Part shown: piece after piece, positions 41,978 through 51,031 of the stretch | How the letters are laid out: every line of letters starts with the position of its first letter | Numbering within the stretch: the first letter of the stretch is position 1 | Assembly: GCF_002289565.1 (NCBI RefSeq) | Contig: NZ_NTFY01000077.1 | Coordinates: 20,895 to 84,894, forward strand | Source: Rhodopirellula sp. SM50 | GTDB taxonomy: Bacteria; Planctomycetota; Planctomycetia; Pirellulales; Pirellulaceae | Direction of reading: 5' to 3' | DNA: 64,000 nucleotides | Notes under the pieces: model-generated | Database searches by the model: none | Told to the model about the DNA's origin: nothing | Seen by the model: the letters and a program-made list of their open reading frames with translations, nothing else | Program-made: the position numbers and the translations under genes

Positions 41978-44055
41978 TACTAAGAAAACTTGAAGCGGAG
42001 AACTTCAGGCAGCTCTTCGGAAAGAACTCCATCGGTTTTGCACCGCCTGGCAAACGCAATGTTACAGTTATTCTCGGTCAGAACGGCGCAGGGAAGACCA
42101 CTTTGCTGAATGCATTTTTGTGGTGCTTTTACGAGCGACTTGACGTCGAGAATAAGGAAGAAGTTCTTTGCCACCGGGCGGTCAATGTGGCTGCAATTGG
42201 AGATAACATTCCACTTTCAGTTTCGGTCGTTTTCACGGATGGTCAGAGTTCGTACACAGTGACCCGAAAGGGCATGTACCAAAAGCTTGATGGCGGCGCT
42301 GTAGAAGAGGTTCGCGCCCCAGAATTTCGCATCGACATTACGGACAGCGAAGGAAGCACAGCGAAGGCAGCAGACCCGAAGCAGCTCATTCAGCAGATTC
42401 TCCCAGACAAACTCTCACGGTTCTTCTTTTTTCGCGGCGAGGAAATGGAGACCCTTGCGCTACAAAGCTCAGGAAAGGATCTTGCTAGAGGTGTCTCAGA
42501 GTTCCTGAATTTCACGTTGCTTGATCAAGCAATTAAACATCTCAAACAAGTCGGTCGAGACTTTGAGGCCGAGTTGGCAAAGGTCGCTACCGGCGACATG
42601 AAGCGGCTGGAGGTCGAAATTTCGGAGTCGGTTGAAGAATCTGAGTCGCTAGAGAGCAGACTCGAGACCGAGCAGGCAAATGTGTCCGAATTAATGAAAA
42701 GCCGTGACGCGATTGAGAGGCAATTGTCCGAAGCCGACGAAGTTCGCCCATATTTAGAGAGGAAGAGCGAACTCACGCAAAGGAAAACAGACCTGCGGTT
42801 GCAGGAAGATGAAAATCGTAAAGAACTAGCCAAAGTCATCTCTCGAAATGGATTCTTGGTTGGATCAAACAGCATTTTTGGAGCTTTCTCAGAACTTGCA
42901 GCAGCGGCCGTAAAGGCAGGCGAACTACCCGCGAAAATAAAGCCGCGGTTTGTTGATGACCTTATAGACGCGGGGCTATGCGTTTGCGGCACCAAGCTAG
43001 ACGAGAAGGCAAAGGAGCAACTTCTGACTTGGCGTGGAAAAGTAGGGCTGGCTGCTTTGGAGGAGTCCATTAACTTGGCTGACAAGGCCGTTTCCGTTCT
43101 TGGTAGCCGGAAAAGAGACTTTGATAGTGATTTTTTCGCTGCAAGATCTGCGTGGTCAAAAACCAAACAAGAAATTGGACAGGTCACAGGAGATATTTCT
43201 GCGGTCGATTCTGAGCTTGAAGGCAAGGACTTTGGTCTCGACTATGTTCAGGCACTACAGAACCAACTTCGAAGCGTAAACGACGATCGAATATCGCGGA
43301 GCGTGGAGAAGCAAAGGACCGAAGACGCTCTGCAAAAGGTGCAAGAGAAGCTTGAGCAGCTTCGCGACCAGCGCAAACGCCTTGCAAAAGATCAGTCCGA
43401 AGCTCAAATCATCGAAAGACGATTTAGCGCGACAGAAAACGTTGTAAAGACCCTTAGTCAGTTGAAATCAGATTGGCTGTCGATCGTTCAAGAATATTTG
43501 AATGGCCAACTTTCTGAGAACTGGAAGAAAGTGGCTCAGCTAGAGCGCCTTGTTGAGTTCACCGACAGCTTTCAACTTTCTATCAAGGAGCGCGGGCCAG
43601 ACGGAACATGGGTGACGTCTGCGCCTTCTTCTGCAAATCTAAGGGCTCTGGCATTGTGTTTTGTATCAGCTCTTATCAAGCTCGCAGCGCAAATCGGGAA
43701 GGATGAGTCAAATGCGGATGCTAGACGTCAGCAACCGTTTCAGGGCGGTGACTATCCCATTGTGATGGACGCGCCATTTGCGACAATGGACGCTCACTTC
43801 AAGAAAACGGTGCCTTCGGGACTTCGAGAGGTTGTACCTCAGATGGTCTTAATAATTAACTACGACCAATGGGAAGGCGAAGTTGAATCAGCGCTGCAGC
43901 CTTGCGTTGGCTCAGCGCACGTCTTGGAACTCCATACCCCCGGCGGGGAGAATACGGATATCACTATCGAATTCGGCGGTAGCACACTGGATTACGTGGT
44001 TAGCGAATCAGATGTCGAAACAGATTGGTCAATTGTTAAAGAGGTAAGTCAGTGA
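41974..44055 (+). CDS. SMC/DndD-like ATPase (second copy in the locus)
   Basis: 693 residues. Walker A GQNGAGKTT (residues 35-43), Q-loop region FFFRGEEMETLAL, then two coiled-coil arms (about 205-300 and 380-530) meeting at a hinge with GLCVCGTKLDE (near 333), which looks like a Cys-x-Cys half zinc hook. Walker B is PIVMDAPFATMD (near 594), the ABC signature degenerate (SSANLRALALCF). It is related to DndD but much diverged and separate from the dndBCDE operon. It may provide ATP-driven DNA sensing for the restriction module. ATGA overlap with both neighbours. Confidence 0.82.
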   Translation: MILRKLEAENFRQLFGKNSIGFAPPGKRNVTVILGQNGAGKTTLLNAFLWCFYERLDVENKEEVLCHRAVNVAAIGDNIPLSVSVVFTDGQSSYTVTRKGMYQKLDGGAVEEVRAPEFRIDITDSEGSTAKAADPKQLIQQILPDKLSRFFFFRGEEMETLALQSSGKDLARGVSEFLNFTLLDQAIKHLKQVGRDFEAELAKVATGDMKRLEVEISESVEESESLESRLETEQANVSELMKSRDAIERQLSEADEVRPYLERKSELTQRKTDLRLQEDENRKELAKVISRNGFLVGSNSIFGAFSELAAAAVKAGELPAKIKPRFVDDLIDAGLCVCGTKLDEKAKEQLLTWRGKVGLAALEESINLADKAVSVLGSRKRDFDSDFFAARSAWSKTKQEIGQVTGDISAVDSELEGKDFGLDYVQALQNQLRSVNDDRISRSVEKQRTEDALQKVQEKLEQLRDQRKRLAKDQSEAQIIERRFSATENVVKTLSQLKSDWLSIVQEYLNGQLSENWKKVAQLERLVEFTDSFQLSIKERGPDGTWVTSAPSSANLRALALCFVSALIKLAAQIGKDESNADARRQQPFQGGDYPIVMDAPFATMDAHFKKTVPSGLREVVPQMVLIINYDQWEGEVESALQPCVGSAHVLELHTPGGENTDITIEFGGSTLDYVVSESDVETDWSIVKEVSQ

Positions 44056-44519
44056 AAGATCGCATTCGTCCGCCGAAAGAGCTAGAGTCTTTGCTCGACA
44101 AACTCAAAGACGATTTCGGAATCTTTGAGACCAAGCAAAAGGGCTTGATGTTCGCGGCTGCAATCGGCTACGCCCTGCATCGCGAACAGGTTGAGTCAGC
44201 GACAATCGAAGCCTACGGAGAGGGAATACGCATGCAATACTTTAGCTCCCCTCAGGATGATGGCTTTATTGACGCGATCGCAGTTGCTAGTGCTGGCGAG
44301 TTAAATGTCCTTGCTCCCGAAAAACAGCCAGAGCGTATTGATCTGTTTGAACGATGTGCCTTACTCGGGCTCCGTGAGATGCAAAAGCACTGCTTCGATA
44401 ATCGTCCCGAGGATCCGATTAACGGTTTGCTGAGTTTGATCGACGAAGTTGACAGTTCTTCAAGCAAGGATCTTCCCGGCCTTGATGCGGTTGCTGAAAA
44501 ATTGGGAGACTACTTGTAG
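44052..44519 (+). CDS. dnd system-associated protein 4-like
   Basis: 155 residues. The start KDRIRPPKELESLLDKLKDDFGIFETKQKGLMFAAAIGYALHR is close to what I recall of the dnd_assoc_4 family (a fixed R-x-P-K-E start, and an IFET-x-K-x-x-LMFAAA block). No catalytic motif. It overlaps the SMC-like gene by ATGA and ends the first part of the accessory operon. Confidence 0.65.
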   Translation: MKDRIRPPKELESLLDKLKDDFGIFETKQKGLMFAAAIGYALHREQVESATIEAYGEGIRMQYFSSPQDDGFIDAIAVASAGELNVLAPEKQPERIDLFERCALLGLREMQKHCFDNRPEDPINGLLSLIDEVDSSSSKDLPGLDAVAEKLGDYL

Positions 44520-44682
44520 TCGACGTATCTAGCTTACGGCAACACGTTCCCTATTTTTATACGATTGTCGCGTCCAACGCTTCCAGATTCGATTGCGATT
44601 CTCACAATTTATTGTTGCCGGAACCAATTCTGCTCCGCCAGCTTCGATTGTTTCCAATTAAATCGGAGTTGGATTATCCACC

Positions 44683-44865
44683 GTGTCGACAGCGATAAAC
44701 CATGTCACTTTTTGTAGTGCTAGCGAGGTCGAAGACTACATGCAATCCGCAAGCCTAGAAGCACGAGTCAAACCAATTTTCCGGAGAAAAGAGTTGCAAA
44801 CGATCCAAGATTTTGCGTTCAGGCAGTTGCCAAGCAAACGAGCTATTTACGGTAGACATCTATGA
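44683..44865 (+). CDS. Possible small protein (weak)
   Basis: 60 residues from GTG 44683. Support is only the ATGA overlap with the ParB-like gene and plausible composition; no family. It might be the start of a decayed gene. About 160 bases without a gene precede it (44520-44682), where a secondary promoter is possible. Confidence 0.35.
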   Translation: MSTAINHVTFCSASEVEDYMQSASLEARVKPIFRRKELQTIQDFAFRQLPSKRAIYGRHL

Positions 44866-45956
44866 ACAACAGAATCGATGACATTCCAATCGCTCAGCTT
44901 GAGCTGGATCGCCAAAACCCGAGGTTGCCTAGCCATCTGAAAGGTCAGTCTGAGGCGGCGATAATTAGTTACATGCTGCGAGAAGCATCAACACTCGAAT
45001 TGATGCTCGCTATCGGGCAGAAGGGATTTTTTCGCGGTGAGCCACTGTTAGTGGTGGAGGAGGAAGAGTGTTTTCGCGTAGTTGAAGGAAACCGCCGGCT
45101 AACGGCACTGAAATTGTTAAAGAATCCTTCCATCGCGCCGATCCAGCGAAAACGCATTGCGCGAATCATGGATGAAGTAAAGTACTGTGGTGATGAAGTC
45201 GACTTAATTCCTTGCCAAGTTTTTGACTCGGACAAGCCGATTCACGAGTATCTCGGGTATCGGCACATTACCGGTATTCAAGCGTGGGACCTTACGCAAA
45301 AAGCTGCGTTTCTTACGCAGCGATGGCACGATTCGTATTCAGAATTGGATATTGACGCCGCTAGCCGCGAATTGGCAAAGTCAATAGGGAGCCGCCGTGA
45401 CTACGTAAAGAGGTTACTTGTTGGGTTTCAAATATTTGATGCAATTCGCGACGAAGATTTCTTCGGTATTCCGGGCTTGTCGGAATCTTCGTTCTACTTC
45501 AACTACATTGCAGACAGTTTGAGTCGCCCCAATATTGCCGGCTTTCTTGGGATTGATTTATCTGCAAGCAATCCATTTGCAGGGCTTAAAATACTTTCGC
45601 TCAAAGAATGGACTCATTGGTTTTTTGAGAAGAATGCCGAAAACCAACCGCGAATTAAAGCTACAACTGAAGAACTTCGAAATCTTAATGCCGTGTTGGC
45701 CGACGAGGAAGCCTTCATTGCATTTTCCAAGGATGGAAAAAGACTGGCTGATGCATTCGAGCTAACAAAGGAGATGGACGTTCTTTTCGTCTCGTGCATT
45801 GCGAATGCTATCGATTCTCTCGAGACGGCTGATAGCATGACGCACAAGTTACAGAGCTACTACTCGTCAGTCCAAAGTGATCTCAAGGCAATTTCGCGAC
45901 TCGTCAGAAAAATCTCTTCAGCAACGGAGGATGAGTTAGGTAACGATGAGTCTTAG
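44862..45956 (+). CDS. ParB-like nuclease-domain protein
   Basis: 364 residues. Residues 5-100 match the ParB/Srx N-terminal fold: IPIAQLELDRQNPRLP, LMLAIGQKGFFRGEPLLVVEEEECFRVVEGNRRLTALKLL, where EGNRR-x-x-A is the CTP/phosphate-binding box. The remainder is helical and unfamiliar. Stand-alone ParB-fold proteins accompany many restriction and defence loci. It overlaps the downstream gene by 11 bases. Confidence 0.78.
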   Translation: MNNRIDDIPIAQLELDRQNPRLPSHLKGQSEAAIISYMLREASTLELMLAIGQKGFFRGEPLLVVEEEECFRVVEGNRRLTALKLLKNPSIAPIQRKRIARIMDEVKYCGDEVDLIPCQVFDSDKPIHEYLGYRHITGIQAWDLTQKAAFLTQRWHDSYSELDIDAASRELAKSIGSRRDYVKRLLVGFQIFDAIRDEDFFGIPGLSESSFYFNYIADSLSRPNIAGFLGIDLSASNPFAGLKILSLKEWTHWFFEKNAENQPRIKATTEELRNLNAVLADEEAFIAFSKDGKRLADAFELTKEMDVLFVSCIANAIDSLETADSMTHKLQSYYSSVQSDLKAISRLVRKISSATEDELGNDES

Positions 45957-46932
45957 TCAAACCATGATCGAGAATTATTCATCATTCTCGCCCGATCCAG
46001 TAGAACACACGGCAAACCTTTCCCATCTCTTTTCGGATTACGCTGAGCTTCTCGCTTTACTGGCGAACGGTGATGAATTCTCGCGTGCTGATCTTGTCAA
46101 GCGATTCGAGTCTTTCGATCTAAAAGTTCCGGAGATTTCGGCGGAGTTCGCAGGCCCGGCATTCGATCATGAACGTTCGGCAGCTGAAGAAGACGATGCT
46201 TTCGACAACTGGTCTTTGCAAGTGTATCAGCACCTTGAGTGGCGTCAGCATTTACTTTCGGACGACTACCCCTTCCAGGTTGCTGATGGCTCAATTCAAC
46301 TTGCTTCCAATCTGTCAGAGCGACAAGAGCTCTACCTCATGCTCTTGCTTTGCTCGAACCTCGCATATTTCAAGAAGGTAATGCCGATTCTGACCTCAGA
46401 TTTTGAGCAGGTCGCGTTTGAGTCCTTCCGCAACTACATGCCCAAGTCGGCTATAGTCAAACAGGTTGGCAAAAATTCTGATTTCGATGGCTTTGCCCGG
46501 GACAAAATTACCGACCTGGCTTACGAAATGGATGTCGACATTGATGACCACGAGGTCCAGAGAGTTCTCGGCACTCAAGACGGGGGACTGGATATCGTTG
46601 CATGGATTCCGTTTCGAGATCGGTATGCGAACCTACAGGTAATCTTCGGACAGTGCGCATGTGGCGAGAAGTGGGGCCTGAAGCAGAATGAGACCCGGCG
46701 CTTCGACTGTAGCTATTTAAAGATCAAAAAAGTAAATGCTATGCATGCGATGTTTGTCCCAAGGGGTCTATCGCGAAATGGTGATGTTTTTGAAGCAAAT
46801 GAGATCACGAACTCATTGCTATTTGACCGAGGGCGGATACTCCAGTTCATCTATGATACGAACTTTTACAGCGGATTGAATTCAAAGGAGATTGTATCGT
46901 TCTTTATTCAATTTCAAGAAGATGTCGTTTGA
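45946..46932 (+). CDS. Putative PD-(D/E)xK-like nuclease partner of the ParB-like protein
   Basis: 328 residues. Helical N-terminus. The C-terminal block VLGTQDGGLDIVAWIPFRDRYANLQVIFGQCACGEKWG has the shape of a restriction-endonuclease core: G-x-x-D (the Asp), a beta strand, then a strand ending in Q-C-A where Q/E-x-K is usual. The lysine may be replaced or supplied nearby (EKWGLK). It is co-operonic with the ParB-like gene and convergent with dndA. Confidence 0.6.
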   Translation: MSLSQTMIENYSSFSPDPVEHTANLSHLFSDYAELLALLANGDEFSRADLVKRFESFDLKVPEISAEFAGPAFDHERSAAEEDDAFDNWSLQVYQHLEWRQHLLSDDYPFQVADGSIQLASNLSERQELYLMLLLCSNLAYFKKVMPILTSDFEQVAFESFRNYMPKSAIVKQVGKNSDFDGFARDKITDLAYEMDVDIDDHEVQRVLGTQDGGLDIVAWIPFRDRYANLQVIFGQCACGEKWGLKQNETRRFDCSYLKIKKVNAMHAMFVPRGLSRNGDVFEANEITNSLLFDRGRILQFIYDTNFYSGLNSKEIVSFFIQFQEDVV

Positions 46933-46963
46933 GATACTTGTTGGTAGATTTCCTGTTTTGGAG

Positions 46964-48118
46964 CTACAGTTGAATTCGGAGTCCAGTCAGAATCTCTTTG
47001 AGTAGAAGATTGGAAAGGGCAGGCGTAACATGCCCCCACGAGAGACGAACGGACTCATTTGCCTCATCTTCGCTTAAACCCATCGAGATCAGAACGTGAC
47101 TCGGCTCATACGAATCGCTGGTACAAGCCGATCCGTTTGAGATGGCAATTGACTCTCGGAGAGCTATCATCAGAGCCTCGCTATCCACCCCTGGGAATCT
47201 GATGTTAACCACATGTTCCTGGCATCTCGACGTGTCGCCATTGATGACATGTTCGATTGCGGAAAGCTTTAGGAAAATAGAGTTTCTGACTGCTCGCGAA
47301 GCCTCGGCTCTCACTTGGTGTTCAACTTTCGCAATCGCGGAAGCCTCGCCAAATCCAACCGCGAGTGCAACTGGTACGGTGCCCGGACGAAGCCCGCGTT
47401 CTTGACCGCCTCCGTGCATTAGGGAGGAGAGTGAAACCCGAGTGTTTCCCTTACGCTTTACGCAGAGAGCCCCGATTCCTTGTGGTCCGAAAATCTTGTG
47501 GCTGCTAACGGAGAGCAAGTCGAACTCAATATCTGCTAAGTCTGGTTCCTTGCCGAAAGTCTGCGCGGCATCAATATGAAACCAAGTTTTGTTCGCCCGT
47601 AATTGCTCGCCGATTTCTTTCACCGGTTGGATCACGCCTGTTTCGTTGTTGGCGTGCATTACCGATACGAGCAGAGTATCTTTCCGGCATCGCTTGACTA
47701 CGTCGTCGGGATCTACGTAACCGCCTGACCCGACAGGGACTAACTCGATCTCAAAGCCCTTTGCGCCAAGGTATTCCAGAGGCTCCAAGACAGCTTTGTG
47801 CTCGATAGCTGTCGACAGGATATGCTTTCGCCCGCAGGCCTCACCGTGAGCAGCGAGGCCGATGATCGCAAGATTGTTACTCTCTGTTGCTCCACTCGTG
47901 AAGATGATTTCTTCAGGCTTCGCGTTGATTACGTCAGCGACTTTCGTTCTTGCATCTTCCACAGCATCTTTCGCTCGATGCCCATAGATGTGGGTGCGGC
48001 TGCCTGCGTTTGCCGGCGGACCTAAAAACCATTCACGCATTGCCTCAAAAACTCTTGGATCAAGAGGCGTGGTTGCGTTGAAGTCAAGGTATACGGGTTG
48101 GGTGTCGTTCGCAGTCAT
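46964..48118 (-). CDS. dndA: Cysteine desulfurase
   Basis: 384 residues, full length for the IscS/NifS class. DFNATTPLDPRVFE start, PLP lysine in SVSSHKIFGPQG (K208), and the catalytic cysteine in SNGSACTSDSYEPSHV (about 330), which is the persulfide donor loop. It mobilises sulfur for the Fe-S cluster of DndC and for DNA phosphorothioation. It is divergently arranged to dndB across 116 bases, the standard dnd order. The end is convergent with the putative nuclease. Confidence 0.93.
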   Translation of the reverse strand: MTANDTQPVYLDFNATTPLDPRVFEAMREWFLGPPANAGSRTHIYGHRAKDAVEDARTKVADVINAKPEEIIFTSGATESNNLAIIGLAAHGEACGRKHILSTAIEHKAVLEPLEYLGAKGFEIELVPVGSGGYVDPDDVVKRCRKDTLLVSVMHANNETGVIQPVKEIGEQLRANKTWFHIDAAQTFGKEPDLADIEFDLLSVSSHKIFGPQGIGALCVKRKGNTRVSLSSLMHGGGQERGLRPGTVPVALAVGFGEASAIAKVEHQVRAEASRAVRNSIFLKLSAIEHVINGDTSRCQEHVVNIRFPGVDSEALMIALRESIAISNGSACTSDSYEPSHVLISMGLSEDEANESVRLSWGHVTPALSNLLLKEILTGLRIQL

Positions 48119-48234
48119 TTCTGAGCTCCATGCAGGCAGGTTCGGCGTGGGCGGTTGACGCCGGGAAGTAATTAGTTACGTTCTTTGTTCGCATCTTTTT
48201 ACTTCCATTTGGAGCACCGCTCCAGGAGGGGTCA
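48119..48234. promoter_or_regulatory. Divergent dndA/dndB control region
   Basis: 116 bases. GTAATTAGTTAC at 48168-48179 is a near-perfect palindrome and a candidate operator (DndB homologues are reported to act as transcription regulators). A small hairpin GGAGC/GCTCC (48211-48223) sits next to the ribosome-binding site AGGAGGGG of dndB, so translation may be tuned. No clear -10/-35 pair was found. Confidence 0.5.
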
Positions 48235-49329
48235 ATGCCGAGCTTTGAATACGTCTTTCCGTCGATCCGCGGAATCCAGGCGGGGCGAGAATACTACATC
48301 TCGATGTGTCCGATGCGGTTGATCCCCCGCATCTTTCTCTTTGACGAGGAAGAACTACGCCCGGAGCTGCGTTCCCAACGCACGCTCAACAAGCAGCGCA
48401 TTCCCGATATCACTCGGTACATTCTACAGAATCCACAAGAATACACGTTCTCGGCAATCACGGCATCAATCGATGGGAAAGTCAACTTCGAGCCGATCGG
48501 TGACGAGGGAGACGGACGCGACATGGGCCGGCTTCACATACCGATGTCTGCGAAATTCGTCATCAACGATGGACAGCACAGACGTGCTGCGATTGAAGCA
48601 GCGCTGTTCGAGAACCCCGAGATGGGGGACGAGACAATCTCCGTCGTTTTCTTCATGGATTTGGGGCTGGAACGCACACAGCAGATGTTTGCGGACCTGA
48701 ATCGGTACGCGGTACGCCCCACGATGTCGATCGGTATTCTGTACGATCATCGCGATGAGTCGTCGATGATTTCGAAATCAATCGTGCAACGTGTGCCCGT
48801 ATTCAATGATCTATGCGAACTGGAAAAGGCGACCATCTCCAACCGTTCGATCAAGCTCTTCACGCTCAGCGGTGTCCACAGTGCGACCCAGACGTTGCTT
48901 TCTGGATCCGACATAGAAGACGTCGAAGGCAGAATCGATCTAGCTACCGATTTCTGGTGCGAGGTTTCTGACAAGATTCCGGATTGGGAACTCGCTCGAC
49001 GGCGCGAAGTCAGTGCGGCGGACCTCCGCAGCGACTTCATTCACGCGCACTCGCTTGCGTTGTCTGCACTTGCGAGAGCTGGCAAGGCCTTACTTGCGAA
49101 GCACCCGAAAGATTGGAAGGCAAAACTGAAGCCCCTACTCAAAATCGACTGGTCGCGAACAAATACCAAGCTCTGGGAGGGTCGCGCGATGGTTGCCGGC
49201 CGTCTATCGAAGAAAAACGTCAATGTTGCACTCACGGCAAATGTGTTGAAGAAGCAGCTAGGGCTCGCATTGACTGCTGAAGAGAACGAAATGGAAAAAC
49301 AGTACAAGAGTAGCAACAATGGCAAGTGA
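48235..49329 (+). CDS. dndB: DndB, DGQHR-domain protein
   Basis: 364 residues. The DGQHR box is at about 112-116 (INDGQHRRAAIEAAL), with FMDLGLERTQQMFADLNRYAVRPT, also typical of the family. DndB is a DNA-binding, ATP-using regulator in known dnd clusters. The strong ribosome-binding site AGGAGGGG precedes it by five bases. It overlaps dndC by 11 bases. Confidence 0.93.
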   Translation: MPSFEYVFPSIRGIQAGREYYISMCPMRLIPRIFLFDEEELRPELRSQRTLNKQRIPDITRYILQNPQEYTFSAITASIDGKVNFEPIGDEGDGRDMGRLHIPMSAKFVINDGQHRRAAIEAALFENPEMGDETISVVFFMDLGLERTQQMFADLNRYAVRPTMSIGILYDHRDESSMISKSIVQRVPVFNDLCELEKATISNRSIKLFTLSGVHSATQTLLSGSDIEDVEGRIDLATDFWCEVSDKIPDWELARRREVSAADLRSDFIHAHSLALSALARAGKALLAKHPKDWKAKLKPLLKIDWSRTNTKLWEGRAMVAGRLSKKNVNVALTANVLKKQLGLALTAEENEMEKQYKSSNNGK

Positions 49330-51031
49330 TATCGCAACGGAAAAGCAAGCTGCTTTCGGCGGCAAAGGCATGAAGGTTGCCATTACGGAATTGATCGAGG
49401 AGGTGCAGGAACTGTACTTGGCCGATCAAATACCGTGGGTCGTTGGGTATAGCGGCGGCAAGGATTCAAGCGCGGTTTTGCAGCTTGTTTGGCTAGCCGT
49501 TTCGCGATTGCCGGTCGAGCAACGAACGAAGCAGATTCACGTCATCTCGACGGATACCTTGGTCGAGCAACCCCTGGTCGCGGTTTGGGTCGATGCTTCA
49601 CATGCCAAAATGAGAGGCGCTGCCGCCGAGCAAGGCGTCCCGCTCACGCCGCACAAGCTAGTTCCAGATGTGAAGGACACCTTTTGGGTCAATTTGATCG
49701 GCAGGGGTTACCCGAAGCCAACGACGCAGTTCCGTTGGTGTACTTCGAGGATGAAAATCAATCCATCAAACAACTTCATTCGACAGGTGGTAAGGGAGAA
49801 TGGTGAAGCGATGCTTGTTTTGGGCACCCGAAAGGCAGAGAGCCAGCGACGTGCGCGGAACATGGAGAAACACGAAAAGCACCGGTACCGTGACCGCATA
49901 TCGCCCAATGCTGCTCTCCCGAACTCGCTGGTCTATTCGCCGATCGAGGATTGGAACAACGACGAGGTGTGGCAGTTTCTCTTGCAGGTGAAAAATCCAT
50001 GGGGACATACCAACAAGTCGCTGATGGGCATGTACCAGGGAGCTTCTGCCGACAACGAATGTCCGGTGGTTTTGGATACTTCGACGCCTAGCTGTGGAAG
50101 CAGCCGTTTTGGCTGTTGGGTTTGTACTGTCGTCGATAAAGATCGCTCCATGGAAGCGATGATTAAGAACGACGATGAAAAACTTTGGATGCAACCTCTC
50201 TTAGACCTCCGAAACGAATTGGCGTGTGACGAGGAAGGACTTCGTGACGTAGAGCTCGTCCAGATCGGTTTGACGAAGAAGGAAATTTCCGCACTCGGTA
50301 AGAAAGACAAAAAAGGAAAGCCAATTCGGCTGAGTAAGGAGAATCGTGGCAAGGTCGAGCGAAACCGCCGGGACTTCAGGCGGATCGATGGTCGAGTGCA
50401 GCTATTCAACGGCAAGACAATCCCTGGTCCTTACCGCAAGAATTGGCGAGAGTATTGGCTCAAACGAGTGCTTGAGGTCCAGCAAGGGATTCGCAAAAAC
50501 GGTCCGAAGGAGATGCGTAAGATAGAATTGGTTTCTACTGCGGAGATGCACGAGATTCGTAGGATATGGCTTTACGAAAAGCATGAGTACGACGACACGT
50601 TGCCGGATATTTTTAAGCAAGTTACCGGCGAAGAATTTCCAGTCGTCCGCGGCGACGACCAATTGTTGGATCGAGAAGACTGGGATCGGCTCAAAGATAT
50701 CTGCAATGCGGACGACGTATTCTTTCAGCTGCAAACGGAGCTACTGGACATTGAAAGAGAATTTCGCGGTATGACTCGCCGTGCGGGAATCTACGAGGCA
50801 ATCGAGAAGCGACTCGAGGCGGCTCGGTTTTCCGATGGCGAGGAGGCGTTCGCCGCTCGTTCCGCCGAGCAAAAGCGTGCGGAAGAAATACGGGATATTC
50901 GAACAATACGAAAAGACAAACCTGAGAGCACGAAAGCGCCTAAGAAGAAATCAGTGGGGAAGAAGACTGCCAACGTGAGCTCGGTTCAGCAAGATCTCTT
51001 CCACCAACAGTCAATTGAGGAGGCCGAATAG
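49319..51031 (+). CDS. dndC: DndC, PAPS-reductase-like Fe-S protein
   Basis: 570 residues. PP-loop VGYSGGKDSSAVLQL (about 42-56) for ATP binding. Fe-S cysteine candidates are FRWCTSR, NECPVVL, PSCGSS and FGCWVCTVVDKD. Residues 520-560 are Lys/Ala-rich. DndC carries a 4Fe-4S cluster and activates the DNA phosphodiester for sulfur insertion. Overlaps with dndB and a stop adjacent to the dndD start show a tight operon. Confidence 0.95.
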   Translation: MASDIATEKQAAFGGKGMKVAITELIEEVQELYLADQIPWVVGYSGGKDSSAVLQLVWLAVSRLPVEQRTKQIHVISTDTLVEQPLVAVWVDASHAKMRGAAAEQGVPLTPHKLVPDVKDTFWVNLIGRGYPKPTTQFRWCTSRMKINPSNNFIRQVVRENGEAMLVLGTRKAESQRRARNMEKHEKHRYRDRISPNAALPNSLVYSPIEDWNNDEVWQFLLQVKNPWGHTNKSLMGMYQGASADNECPVVLDTSTPSCGSSRFGCWVCTVVDKDRSMEAMIKNDDEKLWMQPLLDLRNELACDEEGLRDVELVQIGLTKKEISALGKKDKKGKPIRLSKENRGKVERNRRDFRRIDGRVQLFNGKTIPGPYRKNWREYWLKRVLEVQQGIRKNGPKEMRKIELVSTAEMHEIRRIWLYEKHEYDDTLPDIFKQVTGEEFPVVRGDDQLLDREDWDRLKDICNADDVFFQLQTELLDIEREFRGMTRRAGIYEAIEKRLEAARFSDGEEAFAARSAEQKRAEEIRDIRTIRKDKPESTKAPKKKSVGKKTANVSSVQQDLFHQQSIEEAE

